The notes under the pieces were generated by a model. It saw only the letters and a program-made list of their open reading frames with translations. It ran no database searches and was not told the origin of the DNA. A stretch of DNA of 21,318 bases from a virus. Location: the IMG/VR virus record IMGVR_UViG_3300031707_000219, positions 1 to 21,318 of that record, one strand, 5' to 3'. A program made the translations under genes and the position numbers. Below, one piece after another: positions 1 through 6,976 of this stretch (the first letter of the stretch is position 1; each line of letters begins with the position of its first letter).

Positions 1-1
1 T

Positions 2-415
2 ATCCTGGAAGAAGTAAACGAAACACCGGTGAATCCTGTTCCGGTAAATCCTGAACAACCAACTGTTTTGGAAGCAGAAGCAAAGACAACGGGAACAGAT
101 AAGCCAAAAGCTCAGATTCAATCGGAACTTCAAACGAAAATAAGAGAGGCAAAGGTTCGTGATTTAATACTTGAAATCAGCGACTGCACATTGCTTTCAC
201 GTCTGGAAGATGTACTGACAAGTCCGGAAACACTGCCGGAAGTAAAGAAAGCGGCAAAGATACAGTATATGAAATTGCGTGGCTGGGCGAATGACGAAGG
301 CGAATTGATTGAAGGTTCAGTTGATGATGACAATCAGGATATCACGAGCATAGACGGCTGGGAATTTAAGCCATTTAGCGTAGCGAAAGCAACTGGCGGA
401 AATATAATCCAGTAA
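2..415 (+). CDS. 3' part of an unidentified phage protein
   Basis: The frame is open to the left edge of the window, so the gene starts upstream; the GTG at 29 is only an internal valine and has no ribosome binding site. The visible part begins with a Pro/Val/Glu-rich linker (PVNPVPVNPEQP) that looks disordered, followed by a charged helical stretch with predicted-helix content around KIREAKVRDLILEI and a Trp-containing tail (GWEFKPF). The gene ends in TAA, with 56 bases before the next start. I do not recognise the family. Its position upstream of neck genes suggests a virion or packaging-related role, but that is inference from location only. Confidence 0.7.
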   Translation: MLEEVNETPVNPVPVNPEQPTVLEAEAKTTGTDKPKAQIQSELQTKIREAKVRDLILEISDCTLLSRLEDVLTSPETLPEVKKAAKIQYMKLRGWANDEGELIEGSVDDDNQDITSIDGWEFKPFSVAKATGGNIIQ

Positions 416-471
416 AGTCTCTTTTTAATAGATTCGTAGCAATTGCATGAAAGAGTTGAAAGGGGTATTGC

Positions 472-786
472 ATGGAAAATTTACCTAGCACGCTACCTGC
501 GTCTGCTTATATTATAATTGCATTGATTATGATAATTGCGAATGCAGGCACAGAGATAATCAAGTCGTTGATAATTGCTCTGACAAAAAAGAATGGGAAA
601 TCAATTGGGAATAATCCAATAAACTTTCACGATTTGGAAGCAACCGTAAGTTCTATTCATGAGACTTTAAGTAAAACCGATGAAAAAGGAACTCCTCTAT
701 GTTATGCGCCAAAGGCAATTGAATTACAGCAGAGGACATTGGATAGGCTGGATACGATTATTAAATTGTTATCGGGGAATAAATGA
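472..786 (+). CDS. Small single-span membrane protein, possibly holin-like
   Basis: A 104-residue protein with a strongly hydrophobic segment at about residues 12-37 (YIIIALIMIIANAG core), followed by a polar region with several lysines and a C-terminal amphipathic helix (about 81-101). An AAAGGGG Shine-Dalgarno-like sequence lies about 8 bases upstream of the ATG. It overlaps the next gene by ATGA, indicating translational coupling. One N-terminal membrane span with a cytoplasmic tail is compatible with a small phage holin or an accessory membrane protein. No family-specific motif is visible, so the lysis role is a guess based on topology. Confidence 0.75.
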   Translation: MENLPSTLPASAYIIIALIMIIANAGTEIIKSLIIALTKKNGKSIGNNPINFHDLEATVSSIHETLSKTDEKGTPLCYAPKAIELQQRTLDRLDTIIKLLSGNK

Positions 787-1145
787 GCGAAAAACAACTT
801 AAACCATTAAGTTTCGTCAATCCTGAACCTATAAGTGAGCAGGAAATTATTAAAATTTTCCAAGAATTTCCTATTGACTTTATCCGGGTTCGTGATTTTC
901 TTTCCAAGGAACCTGGTATTCGTGAAGCATTTCTGCAATATACCGGCACATACATCAACATGTTTGCGGATATAATTGGAATAGAATTGAGACCGGTAGT
1001 TTATGCAAAGTTGCAGGAAATACTTCTTACATGTCTTACGGTAGGATACTCGACTCGTGAGAATCTGTTTAAGTTCAAATTAAAAGAAAGTTTAAAAGAA
1101 GAGGAAAAAGATAAAGGAAAAGATAAAGGAGATGGACCTGTATGA
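783..1145 (+). CDS. Hypothetical phage protein with a charged C-terminus
   Basis: A 120-residue soluble, mainly helical protein. It starts within the stop codon of the membrane protein gene (ATGA overlap) and its own stop overlaps the next start in the same way, so it sits inside a coupled chain. The last 20 or so residues are a Lys/Glu/Asp-rich tail (KDKGKDKGDG). The body contains FQEFPIDFIRVRDFL and a hydrophobic helix around residues 78-88. Small proteins of this size between packaging and neck genes are sometimes assembly chaperones or head-completion factors. I do not recognise this one. Confidence 0.75.
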   Translation: MSEKQLKPLSFVNPEPISEQEIIKIFQEFPIDFIRVRDFLSKEPGIREAFLQYTGTYINMFADIIGIELRPVVYAKLQEILLTCLTVGYSTRENLFKFKLKESLKEEEKDKGKDKGDGPV

Positions 1146-1903
1146 GTTTGCTTCCACCGACTAATGTCGTTGGCTCTTATCAGAACAAAGCAACTAATCA
1201 GAACACTTTACAGATAAAGTTGACTTGGACTGCTCCGGTTGGAAGCGACCTGTTTGATAAGTATTTCATCTATCGCAATGACGTAAAATTGGCAGAAGTT
1301 GATGATGCTATAACCACATATCTTGATGAAACACTGATGGGAACTGTCAACTATGTGAGTTATTATGTGACCACGTGGAAAAGCGGAGCGACTCCGGCAG
1401 AAAGTGCTATATCAAATATTGTTTCAAATTATTCGCTGGCATTTGAGGATTTAATTGCGAGATTAAGGGAATCTTATTTGATGGATATTCCAGTTGACCC
1501 ACGTATGAAACGATGGACTGATGAACAACTGCTCGAATATATCAATGTTGGTCTTGATGATGTTAATACGGAACCGCCAAGTTCAAATTATAATCTGGAA
1601 AACTTGCCACCTGGCTGGAGAAGTCTTGTGCTTATAAGAGCAAAGATTGAAGCACTTTCAAGCAGGGCAGGATTAGAAGTAGCGAAAGAATTTCAATTTG
1701 GTTTTGGCGGCGTATCAGTTCAAATTGACCGTTCCCAAAAATATGTTTCAGTGTCTACTGCTGAACGCACTGCTTATAATGAAAGATTGCATAAGGCAAA
1801 ACTGGCTTCTGTGATGATTACAGTGTCGCCTGGCGGAATATTGACCAGCGATTTACCGTTTAAAATTCGAACTTACAGTCCCAGAATGATGAGAATTAGG
1901 TAA
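1142..1903 (+). CDS. FN3-like domain fused to a head-tail adaptor-like protein
   Basis: 253 residues with two parts. Residues about 4-95 look like a fibronectin type III fold: PPTNV at the start, LTWTAP, a YFIYRNDVKLAEV strand pair, TTYLDE, VNYVSYYVTTW, and SAISNIVS at the end. Residues about 100-253 resemble a phage neck or head-tail adaptor protein: WTDEQLLEYINVGLDDVNTEPP, a Trp-Arg helix leading to LIRAKIEALSSRAGLEVAKEF, then GFGGVSVQIDRSQKY. This helix-plus-GGxSxxID arrangement is familiar from myovirus structural proteins just upstream of the tail genes. The start overlaps the previous stop (ATGA), with AAAGGAGATGG just upstream. FN3-like domains on virion proteins are often surface decorations. 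The exact neck role is inference. Confidence 0.7.
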   Translation: MSLLPPTNVVGSYQNKATNQNTLQIKLTWTAPVGSDLFDKYFIYRNDVKLAEVDDAITTYLDETLMGTVNYVSYYVTTWKSGATPAESAISNIVSNYSLAFEDLIARLRESYLMDIPVDPRMKRWTDEQLLEYINVGLDDVNTEPPSSNYNLENLPPGWRSLVLIRAKIEALSSRAGLEVAKEFQFGFGGVSVQIDRSQKYVSVSTAERTAYNERLHKAKLASVMITVSPGGILTSDLPFKIRTYSPRMMRIR

Positions 1904-1907
1904 TTTT

Positions 1908-2750
1908 ATGGAATGTAGAATTTGTAGAAAAAAGTTGAAACATATTGGATGTCATCTACAATTTATTCACAAAATATCGTCGGAAGAATACTTGCGTCGA
2001 TTTCCCGATGCGCAATTGGTTGATGAGGAATCAAGGATAAAATATATTGAAGCAAAAAATAACCCTAAATCAATTGCAAGGCAAAGAGAAGTAATGAAAA
2101 AAGTTCGTAAAGAATATTATTCGGACCCAGAAAACAAAAAAGATTGGTATAAAAAAATATGTATAGGAAATAAAATAGCAGGACAAAAATGGTTGGGAAC
2201 AAAAAGACCTGAATGTGGGCATGTGCCTTGGAATAAAGGATTAACAAAAGAAACTGATGAAAGAGTTAATCAGAGTGCTTTACATCTTTCAAAACCACGT
2301 TCTGAACAAGGAAAGATGAATATAAAACAGGCAAGTATTAAACGTAGCAAAAATCCGGTATGGCGTGAGAACAATCTCAAAGCCAACAGACTGATTGCTG
2401 ACAGTAAGCGTGGCGTTTCCAGACCACCGGAAATTATGAAAAAAATATTGCAGGTCAATAAGCCAACGGATATTGAAAGGAAGTTCATTGAATTGATTAA
2501 GAAGCATAATCTTCCATATAGGTATGTTGGCAATGGTGACCTTTGGATAAGCAATATGAATCCAGATTTCATTAACATCAATGGCAAGAAACAGGTCGTT
2601 GAGGTTAATGGAGACTTTTGGCATAAAGGACAAAATCCGCAGGACAGAATAAACAGATTCAAGCAGTATGGTTTTGACTGTATTGTTATCTGGGGAAAAG
2701 AGATGAAAGGTGAAGGTTGGGAATCAAGGATACTAGGAAGGTTAATATAA
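1908..2750 (+). CDS. Free-standing homing endonuclease with a Vsr-like nuclease domain
   Basis: 280 residues, three regions. Residues 1-35 form a MucR/Ros-type zinc finger: C3-x2-C6, H16 and H21, then SSEEYLRRFPDA. The middle (about 90-155) carries a NUMOD3-like DNA-binding motif, HVPWNKGLTKETDERV. Residues about 188-280 look like a Vsr/EDxHD-type nuclease: E190, NPDF with D220, VVEVNGDFWH with E232, D236 and H239, then D246 and GFDCIVIW. I-Bth0305I is the known homing endonuclease of this fold. It lies between two virion genes, four bases after one and overlapping the next by TAATG. Its first third is A-rich (about 30% GC over 2041-2220), below its neighbours, consistent with transfer. It probably promotes its own spread by cutting uninserted alleles nearby. 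A protective or repair Vsr function is less likely given the NUMOD3 region. Confidence 0.85.
   Translation: MECRICRKKLKHIGCHLQFIHKISSEEYLRRFPDAQLVDEESRIKYIEAKNNPKSIARQREVMKKVRKEYYSDPENKKDWYKKICIGNKIAGQKWLGTKRPECGHVPWNKGLTKETDERVNQSALHLSKPRSEQGKMNIKQASIKRSKNPVWRENNLKANRLIADSKRGVSRPPEIMKKILQVNKPTDIERKFIELIKKHNLPYRYVGNGDLWISNMNPDFININGKKQVVEVNGDFWHKGQNPQDRINRFKQYGFDCIVIWGKEMKGEGWESRILGRLI
2735..2741 (+). promoter_or_regulatory. Ribosome binding site inside the endonuclease 3' end
   Basis: AGGAAGG lies eight bases before the ATG at 2750. It fixes the neck protein start there rather than at the ATG at 2717, which has no comparable signal and would overlap the endonuclease by 34 bases. The site is made of endonuclease codons, so the inserted gene supplies translation initiation for its neighbour. 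Confidence 0.7.
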
Positions 2751-4033
2751 TGCCTCGCATAAATAAACCATTTATAGAGACACCCTTTTCATTACCAGCT
2801 GGAACTACTGATATGGAAACCAGTAAATTCCCTAATCCGATTGAACGGTATAAGCACGAACCCGATGAAGCAGTTGAAGATGACCTTATATATGACCAGG
2901 TAAAGAACAAATTGTTCCTTGGTCTGAAAGTGTTTGGCGAGCAAGTTGCTTTTTACCGGCAGAAACAGTCCGGCGAGATGTGTTCCTGTGTTGACCCGAA
3001 CAGGCAGTCGGCAGTTAGTTCATGTCCGGTTTGTCATGGAACAAAATATGTCGGCGGATATGATTATATGGGAAAAGCACTTGTTCAGTTTCCGCAAGTG
3101 CCTAGAACGAAAATCATCAGCGAGTTGGGTCTAAAGTTGCAGGAAATAGCGACTCCCTGGACATTGAATTTTCCAATGCTCAAAGAAAGGGATTTTCTTA
3201 TAAGGCGTATGGCTATAGCGGTAAGCGGTCAATTAAGAGTTGTTGATGAGCCGGTTATAAGAGGCAATTACAGTTCTGATTCGGATATACTGCGGTATAT
3301 CAACGACATGACTGTGTATAAAATATCCAACATCAAAAATGCGGAACAGTCGGATTATTTTGAAGGCACAGATTTCATCTTGAATGGCGGAGAACTTGTC
3401 CTTCAAGAATCAGCAGCGGTACCAATAGCAGATACAAGGACTCTCCGATTATTGGGTAAAAAGCCACCAATCTTTCTTGGGACGGGAGTCCAGCCATTTG
3501 CGTTAAACGCCGGATTAATTGCTGGAATGAACGTAAAAGTCCAGAATGATTTGGCGTGGACTGGGTTAAAAGACATTGTATTGGTGGCTGGTGCCGGCGC
3601 AGATGCTGGATTCTTCGTTATTACGATAAGCCAGACCGGAATACACAACACAATTACTTATCCATTAGAATCATTTCTAACGACTATTGCAGGGGATAAA
3701 ATCATATGGCTGGCAAGCGGAAGCAAGCCTACGATTGGAGCGACTTATTATATTACTTATGAGTATATCCAGGCATTCACGCAGAGATATCAGATTAAGG
3801 CAGTATCTCCGGTTGCTCCGCAAGGCGCAGTAATTTTACAGAGTTTTGATATTGACCTTCTTGACTTTACGGCGCCGATATACAATGTCGGGTCGCCATT
3901 CGATAATGGGAATATGATAGATTTCAGAAATGGCGTAACCAAAGAAATGGTAAAGCAACTATACGGTCAGTTTGCTGTTGCTCCAGGGAACACGGACAAC
4001 AAAAAATTCAATCAAGAAGCTGGGTATTACTAA
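2750..4033 (+). CDS. Probable neck/virion structural protein with a four-cysteine cluster
   Basis: 427 residues from the ATG at 2750, which overlaps the endonuclease stop (TAATG). C78, C80, C92 and C95 form a CxC-x11-CxxC cluster followed by HGTKYVGGYD, a likely zinc ribbon-like site seen in structural proteins of some large myoviruses. Residues 169-212 and 315-339 resemble the start and end of the beta-domain that also occurs in the sheath and two baseplate proteins here; about 100 residues separate them. The C-terminus contains FTAPIYNVGSPFDNGNMIDFRNG. It ends in a TAATG overlap with the next gene. Position before the sheath suggests a neck or tail-terminator-proximal protein; this is inferred from order rather than from a recognised family. 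Confidence 0.75.
   Translation: MPRINKPFIETPFSLPAGTTDMETSKFPNPIERYKHEPDEAVEDDLIYDQVKNKLFLGLKVFGEQVAFYRQKQSGEMCSCVDPNRQSAVSSCPVCHGTKYVGGYDYMGKALVQFPQVPRTKIISELGLKLQEIATPWTLNFPMLKERDFLIRRMAIAVSGQLRVVDEPVIRGNYSSDSDILRYINDMTVYKISNIKNAEQSDYFEGTDFILNGGELVLQESAAVPIADTRTLRLLGKKPPIFLGTGVQPFALNAGLIAGMNVKVQNDLAWTGLKDIVLVAGAGADAGFFVITISQTGIHNTITYPLESFLTTIAGDKIIWLASGSKPTIGATYYITYEYIQAFTQRYQIKAVSPVAPQGAVILQSFDIDLLDFTAPIYNVGSPFDNGNMIDFRNGVTKEMVKQLYGQFAVAPGNTDNKKFNQEAGYY
3254..3385 (+). other. Shared beta-domain, N-terminal half (neck protein)
   Basis: Residues 169-212 of the neck protein: VIRGN, then SDSDIL, VYKI, and SDYFEGTDFIL. These align with the first half of the domain copies in the gpJ-like and gpI-like proteins (RGxT, TSD, VxRVG, DYTxxxDYxI). 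The matching second half is found only at 3692-3766. Confidence 0.5.
3692..3766 (+). other. Shared beta-domain, C-terminal half (neck protein)
   Basis: Residues 315-339 read GDKIIWLASGSKPTIGATYY then ITYEY. This matches the I-x-W ... G-x-x-YY-[IV]-T-Y ending of the other copies. Bases 3737-3750 (GGAGCGACTTATTA) are identical to 5197-5210 in the sheath gene. Confidence 0.65.
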
Positions 4034-4872
4034 TGCCTTCTAGATTTCTTTTGACTTATGCGGTTACAAATATTCTTTGTAATGAAATCCGTGACGGATT
4101 TAACAAGGATAAAGAATTATATTATACCGACAACAATATTCAAAACAGAATAAATATACCGCAGGTCCTTGACAGCTGGAATTATAAGATACGAGAATAT
4201 CCCAGCATTATAGTGAATGCAGTTCCCGGGCAAAACCGTCGCATGGGAATAGGAGATGCCGCAGCAATTCCATACTTTGGGGTCTCGGGTACAGAAGATA
4301 AAAATGTCAGTTCGGCTATATATAGAAAATTCGTCATTAGTAACATTGTCCCTGTTGATACTGAAATAACCGTGAAATATAATGGCGACCCTGCGACTGA
4401 CCCATATGAATGGGTTGTTAAGGTCAAAGAAGTTCCTTCGAGTAATCCGCCGGTAAGATACATTGAACTTACCGGAACCAACATAGGACCATATGGAATA
4501 TTTCCGGCAAGCAATTTTAGTTTTATCAGCAAGACGCCGACTGCAGAACAATATGGCGGATTCTTTGATTTCAGGACGGAATTATTTGTTATAACGTTAT
4601 CTCCGGTGGAAAGAGAGATTGTTCTTGACAAGTTATGGGCAATGCTCTGGTTTTCTAAAAAACGAGAGATAATGGTCAAAGGGGTAATTATTCTTGACGT
4701 ATCGTATAGTGGAACATCCCAGCAGGATTTTGGTGCTGATAAATTATATATCGGCAAGATGACGGTAAGTTGTGCAACGGAATTCAGGCAGCTTGTTTAT
4801 TATCTTGATACCGTTGAAGGTATAACAGTTCAGGCGGAAGCGGTTCTGCCTGAAGAAATGATTCAATCGTAG
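4033..4872 (+). CDS. Probable tail completion/terminator protein
   Basis: A 279-residue protein whose ATG overlaps the previous stop (TAATG). It has an N-terminal helical part (LTYAVTNILCNEIRDGF), a central beta-rich part (ISNIVPVDTEITVKYNG; VRYIELTGTNIG), and a C-terminal part with FFDFRTELFVITLSPVEREI and LDKLWAMLWFSKKREIM. It sits directly before the sheath gene, where T4 gp15-type or other tail terminator proteins are commonly found, and the motif of a beta sheet plus a helix binding the last sheath ring would fit. I recognise no diagnostic family motif. It ends in tandem in-frame stops (TAG TAA). Confidence 0.65.
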   Translation: MPSRFLLTYAVTNILCNEIRDGFNKDKELYYTDNNIQNRINIPQVLDSWNYKIREYPSIIVNAVPGQNRRMGIGDAAAIPYFGVSGTEDKNVSSAIYRKFVISNIVPVDTEITVKYNGDPATDPYEWVVKVKEVPSSNPPVRYIELTGTNIGPYGIFPASNFSFISKTPTAEQYGGFFDFRTELFVITLSPVEREIVLDKLWAMLWFSKKREIMVKGVIILDVSYSGTSQQDFGADKLYIGKMTVSCATEFRQLVYYLDTVEGITVQAEAVLPEEMIQS

Positions 4873-4899
4873 TAAAAAAGAATAAGGAGGTAAGGAAAA

Positions 4900-6273
4900 A
4901 TGCCCAGACCACGTGTTACGAGTCAGTTTGTAAGAACGCCTGCAGCAAGCCCAGTTGCAGTCGGTACCAGAGTAATGGCGATTATAGGTCCTGGAAGCGA
5001 CAGTTTTACTATCCAGGAAGCAGTTGTGAAAGGTTCTCCCGGCGGACAGGATACGCTGGCACATATTGCTGCTGCAATTGTCAAAGTGGGTGATTACAAA
5101 GGGACACAGAACTATGTAGCCACGATAGATTATCTTTTAACTGATGGCAAGATAGACTGGTCGCCAAGCGGCGTTGGAGCCAAGGAACCGACAACGGGAG
5201 CGACTTATTACGTGACCTACACTTACGAAAAGGACGAAGAAACTGATTACGTTCCGTATCTCACGGATAATTTTGATGAAGTGGCGACGAAAGAAGGTGC
5301 GATTAATGTTACTAGCGGAGTTTTAGATGTTGCATCTTATTTGTCGGAAGCGGCACAGATTGCTTTTAATATCGGAGTAAGACAGGTGATTATTTGTCCT
5401 GTTGTGACCAATGATGAGGCTGGATATACAGCTGCTTTTACTAAACTGGAAAATCCGGTAAATTCAGTAAATCCTTACTACATCGTTCCATTGCTTGGTT
5501 CGTTGGCGATAGACGAATTTGACGCTGTAAAAGCGTTAGCACTTGCACATTGTCATAAAATGGCAAGCGAGGAATTCGGCAAGGAACGCATGCTTTATAC
5601 CGGCAAAAAGAATTATGGCGGTTCAGGTTCGGAGATTGGAGCGGATGATTTCATAAATGAAGCGACAGCTTTGCTTGACAGCAGAGAAGTTCTCTGTGGA
5701 AACTATGACCCAATCCGTGTCATTAGCGGCGAGAACGTTGTTCTTGACGGTTGTTTCCAGGCGGTCAGCCTGGCAGCGTTCAGATGCACGCAGTTCATCT
5801 CGGACCCGATGATGAACAGACCCATCGTAGGCGGATTCATCGGATTCAATACGAGATGGGGAGACATTGACGTTGACAATCTCGTTGACGGCGGAGTCTG
5901 CGTTTCCGAAGAACTTTCCAGCATAATCAAGGTCGTTGACGATATCACCACGAATACAAGCGACGAAATTGAAGTTGATATCAATACCGTCGAAGCAAGG
6001 GATATCCTCATCATGACTTTGAGGAATCAGATTGAAAAGAAATTCAAAGGCGCCAGAGGAACAAACTCGGTAAGTTCTGAATTGAAGGCATATACCGAAG
6101 ATTGTCTGGACCAGAGAGTTGGCGATGGAACAATAGCAGGAAAAGGTTCTGTATCTGCAAACAGGCAATCGGGCAGCCTGCGTAAATGGGAAATAGCATT
6201 CACGTATCTTCCAGTAACCAAGGTCAGGGATATAAATATAAAGTTCAGTGTGGATATAGGGCTAGCAGCCTAG
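4900..6273 (+). CDS. Contractile tail sheath protein
   Basis: 457 residues behind a very strong AAGGAGGTAAGG ribosome binding site, as expected for a major virion protein. The N-terminal domain includes VGTRVMAIIGPG and a beta-domain (residues 55-110) shared with other virion proteins. The middle has VRQVIICPV and SLAAFRCTQFISDPMMNRPIV. The C-terminal half carries typical sheath features: the FNTRWGDIDVDNLVDGGVCV segment, VVDDITTNT, EARDILIMTLRNQIEKKFKG, and the final VTKVRDINIKFSVDI strand. In contractile tails the C-terminal domain forms the inner layer that packs on the tube, and sheath contraction drives the tube into the cell. Base composition rises to about 53% GC at 5761-5940, well above the neighbours. 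It is followed by TAG TAA. Confidence 0.93.
   Translation: MPRPRVTSQFVRTPAASPVAVGTRVMAIIGPGSDSFTIQEAVVKGSPGGQDTLAHIAAAIVKVGDYKGTQNYVATIDYLLTDGKIDWSPSGVGAKEPTTGATYYVTYTYEKDEETDYVPYLTDNFDEVATKEGAINVTSGVLDVASYLSEAAQIAFNIGVRQVIICPVVTNDEAGYTAAFTKLENPVNSVNPYYIVPLLGSLAIDEFDAVKALALAHCHKMASEEFGKERMLYTGKKNYGGSGSEIGADDFINEATALLDSREVLCGNYDPIRVISGENVVLDGCFQAVSLAAFRCTQFISDPMMNRPIVGGFIGFNTRWGDIDVDNLVDGGVCVSEELSSIIKVVDDITTNTSDEIEVDINTVEARDILIMTLRNQIEKKFKGARGTNSVSSELKAYTEDCLDQRVGDGTIAGKGSVSANRQSGSLRKWEIAFTYLPVTKVRDINIKFSVDIGLAA
5062..5229 (+). other. Shared beta-domain (sheath copy)
   Basis: Residues 55-110 of the sheath: NYVATIDYLL, GKIDWSPSG, EPTTGATYYVTYTY. It is the compact complete form of the module also found in gpJ-like and gpI-like proteins and, split, in the neck protein. 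Preceding residues VVKG...DTL extend the similarity to the N-terminal side. Confidence 0.7.
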
Positions 6274-6304
6274 TAAAAATTAAAAAAAAGGATGGTGAAG
6301 AAAA

Positions 6305-6937
6305 ATGCCAGATATCACGGGAGCAAAACCAGTTAATAATGCGGTCATATCTACCAACATTAAAATCAAGATTGGTAGCTGGATTATCGGGTATATTCGC
6401 AATATAACCGAGACACAGGCAAGACCGGCGAATCCGCAGTATGAGGTGGGGACAGTTGGTCCGATAGACATAGTTCCGGCACAGCCAGCGGCTGTAACTC
6501 TTGCTTGCACAAAAATAGCGATATATGGTGGCAATCTCATCAATATTATCGCTAATGCATTGAAAAGTAATGACCTTGCGTCCATTACAGCGGCACCCGG
6601 ACTAACTCTTGCAGAAACACAAGCAGCATTGAAATACTGGCTTGGTCAGAAACAAGCAACGGGCGGCGCAGACGGAAACATGGCAACAGTATTTTCTCTT
6701 GCCGATATTCCTGTCGGTTTTGAAATTGAATGCGACGAGATATTTCCTGCCGGAACAACGCCTGGTTCGGAAATAATGATATCCAAGTATATCAACTGCT
6801 GGGTGGTTAGATATACCAGACCAATAGTTGCCAGTGGAGATTTGCTTGTAGCGGAGACTGCGGATATTAACGCACAGTATGTGAAATATACGCAGGGCAG
6901 ACAGATTGCAAGCGGAAGCGTTGAAGTAGTAACATAG
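6305..6937 (+). CDS. Tail tube protein
   Basis: 210 residues immediately downstream of the sheath gene, the usual tube position. Key features are an N-terminal strand NIKIKIGSWIIGYI, then YEVGTVGPIDIVPAQPAAVTLACTKIAIYG, a pattern typical of myovirus tube proteins (a loop of GT/DIVPG type followed by a strand leading to the oligomerising helix), and a C-terminal beta region ending in GRQIASGSVEVV. It is preceded by GGATGGTGAAG and followed by TAG TAA, the same tandem stop as the two upstream genes. The protein forms the rigid inner tube through which DNA passes. The size is in the normal range for T4 gp19-like and related tubes. Confidence 0.82.
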   Translation: MPDITGAKPVNNAVISTNIKIKIGSWIIGYIRNITETQARPANPQYEVGTVGPIDIVPAQPAAVTLACTKIAIYGGNLINIIANALKSNDLASITAAPGLTLAETQAALKYWLGQKQATGGADGNMATVFSLADIPVGFEIECDEIFPAGTTPGSEIMISKYINCWVVRYTRPIVASGDLLVAETADINAQYVKYTQGRQIASGSVEVVT

Positions 6938-6976
6938 TAAAGGAATTCAAAAACAAATTCAAAGGAGATAAACATC

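Noticed and set aside
29-31. GTG at 29 as the start of the first gene
   Set aside because: The frame is open to the window edge and there is no Shine-Dalgarno before the GTG; the gene most likely begins upstream.
416-471. Promoter in the 56-base gap
   Set aside because: AT-rich sequence is present but no convincing paired -35/-10 elements; only the AAAGGGG ribosome binding site is supportable.
2717-2749. Longer start of the neck protein at ATG 2717
   Set aside because: It would overlap the endonuclease by 34 bases and lacks a close ribosome binding site, while the ATG at 2750 has AGGAAGG eight bases upstream and a TAATG coupling.
1908-2750. Vsr mismatch-repair or restriction nuclease
   Set aside because: Vsr-like residues are present, but the zinc finger, the NUMOD3-type motif and the free-standing insertion between virion genes fit a homing endonuclease; no methyltransferase partner is present.
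4182-4757. 191-residue minus-strand open frame (also others such as 5623-6168 and 4117-4551)
   Set aside because: They lie wholly inside strongly supported + strand tail genes, show no recognisable domains, and are typical antisense shadows.
6274-6304. Terminator after the sheath gene
   Set aside because: There is an A-rich tract but no hairpin followed by T residues on the + strand.
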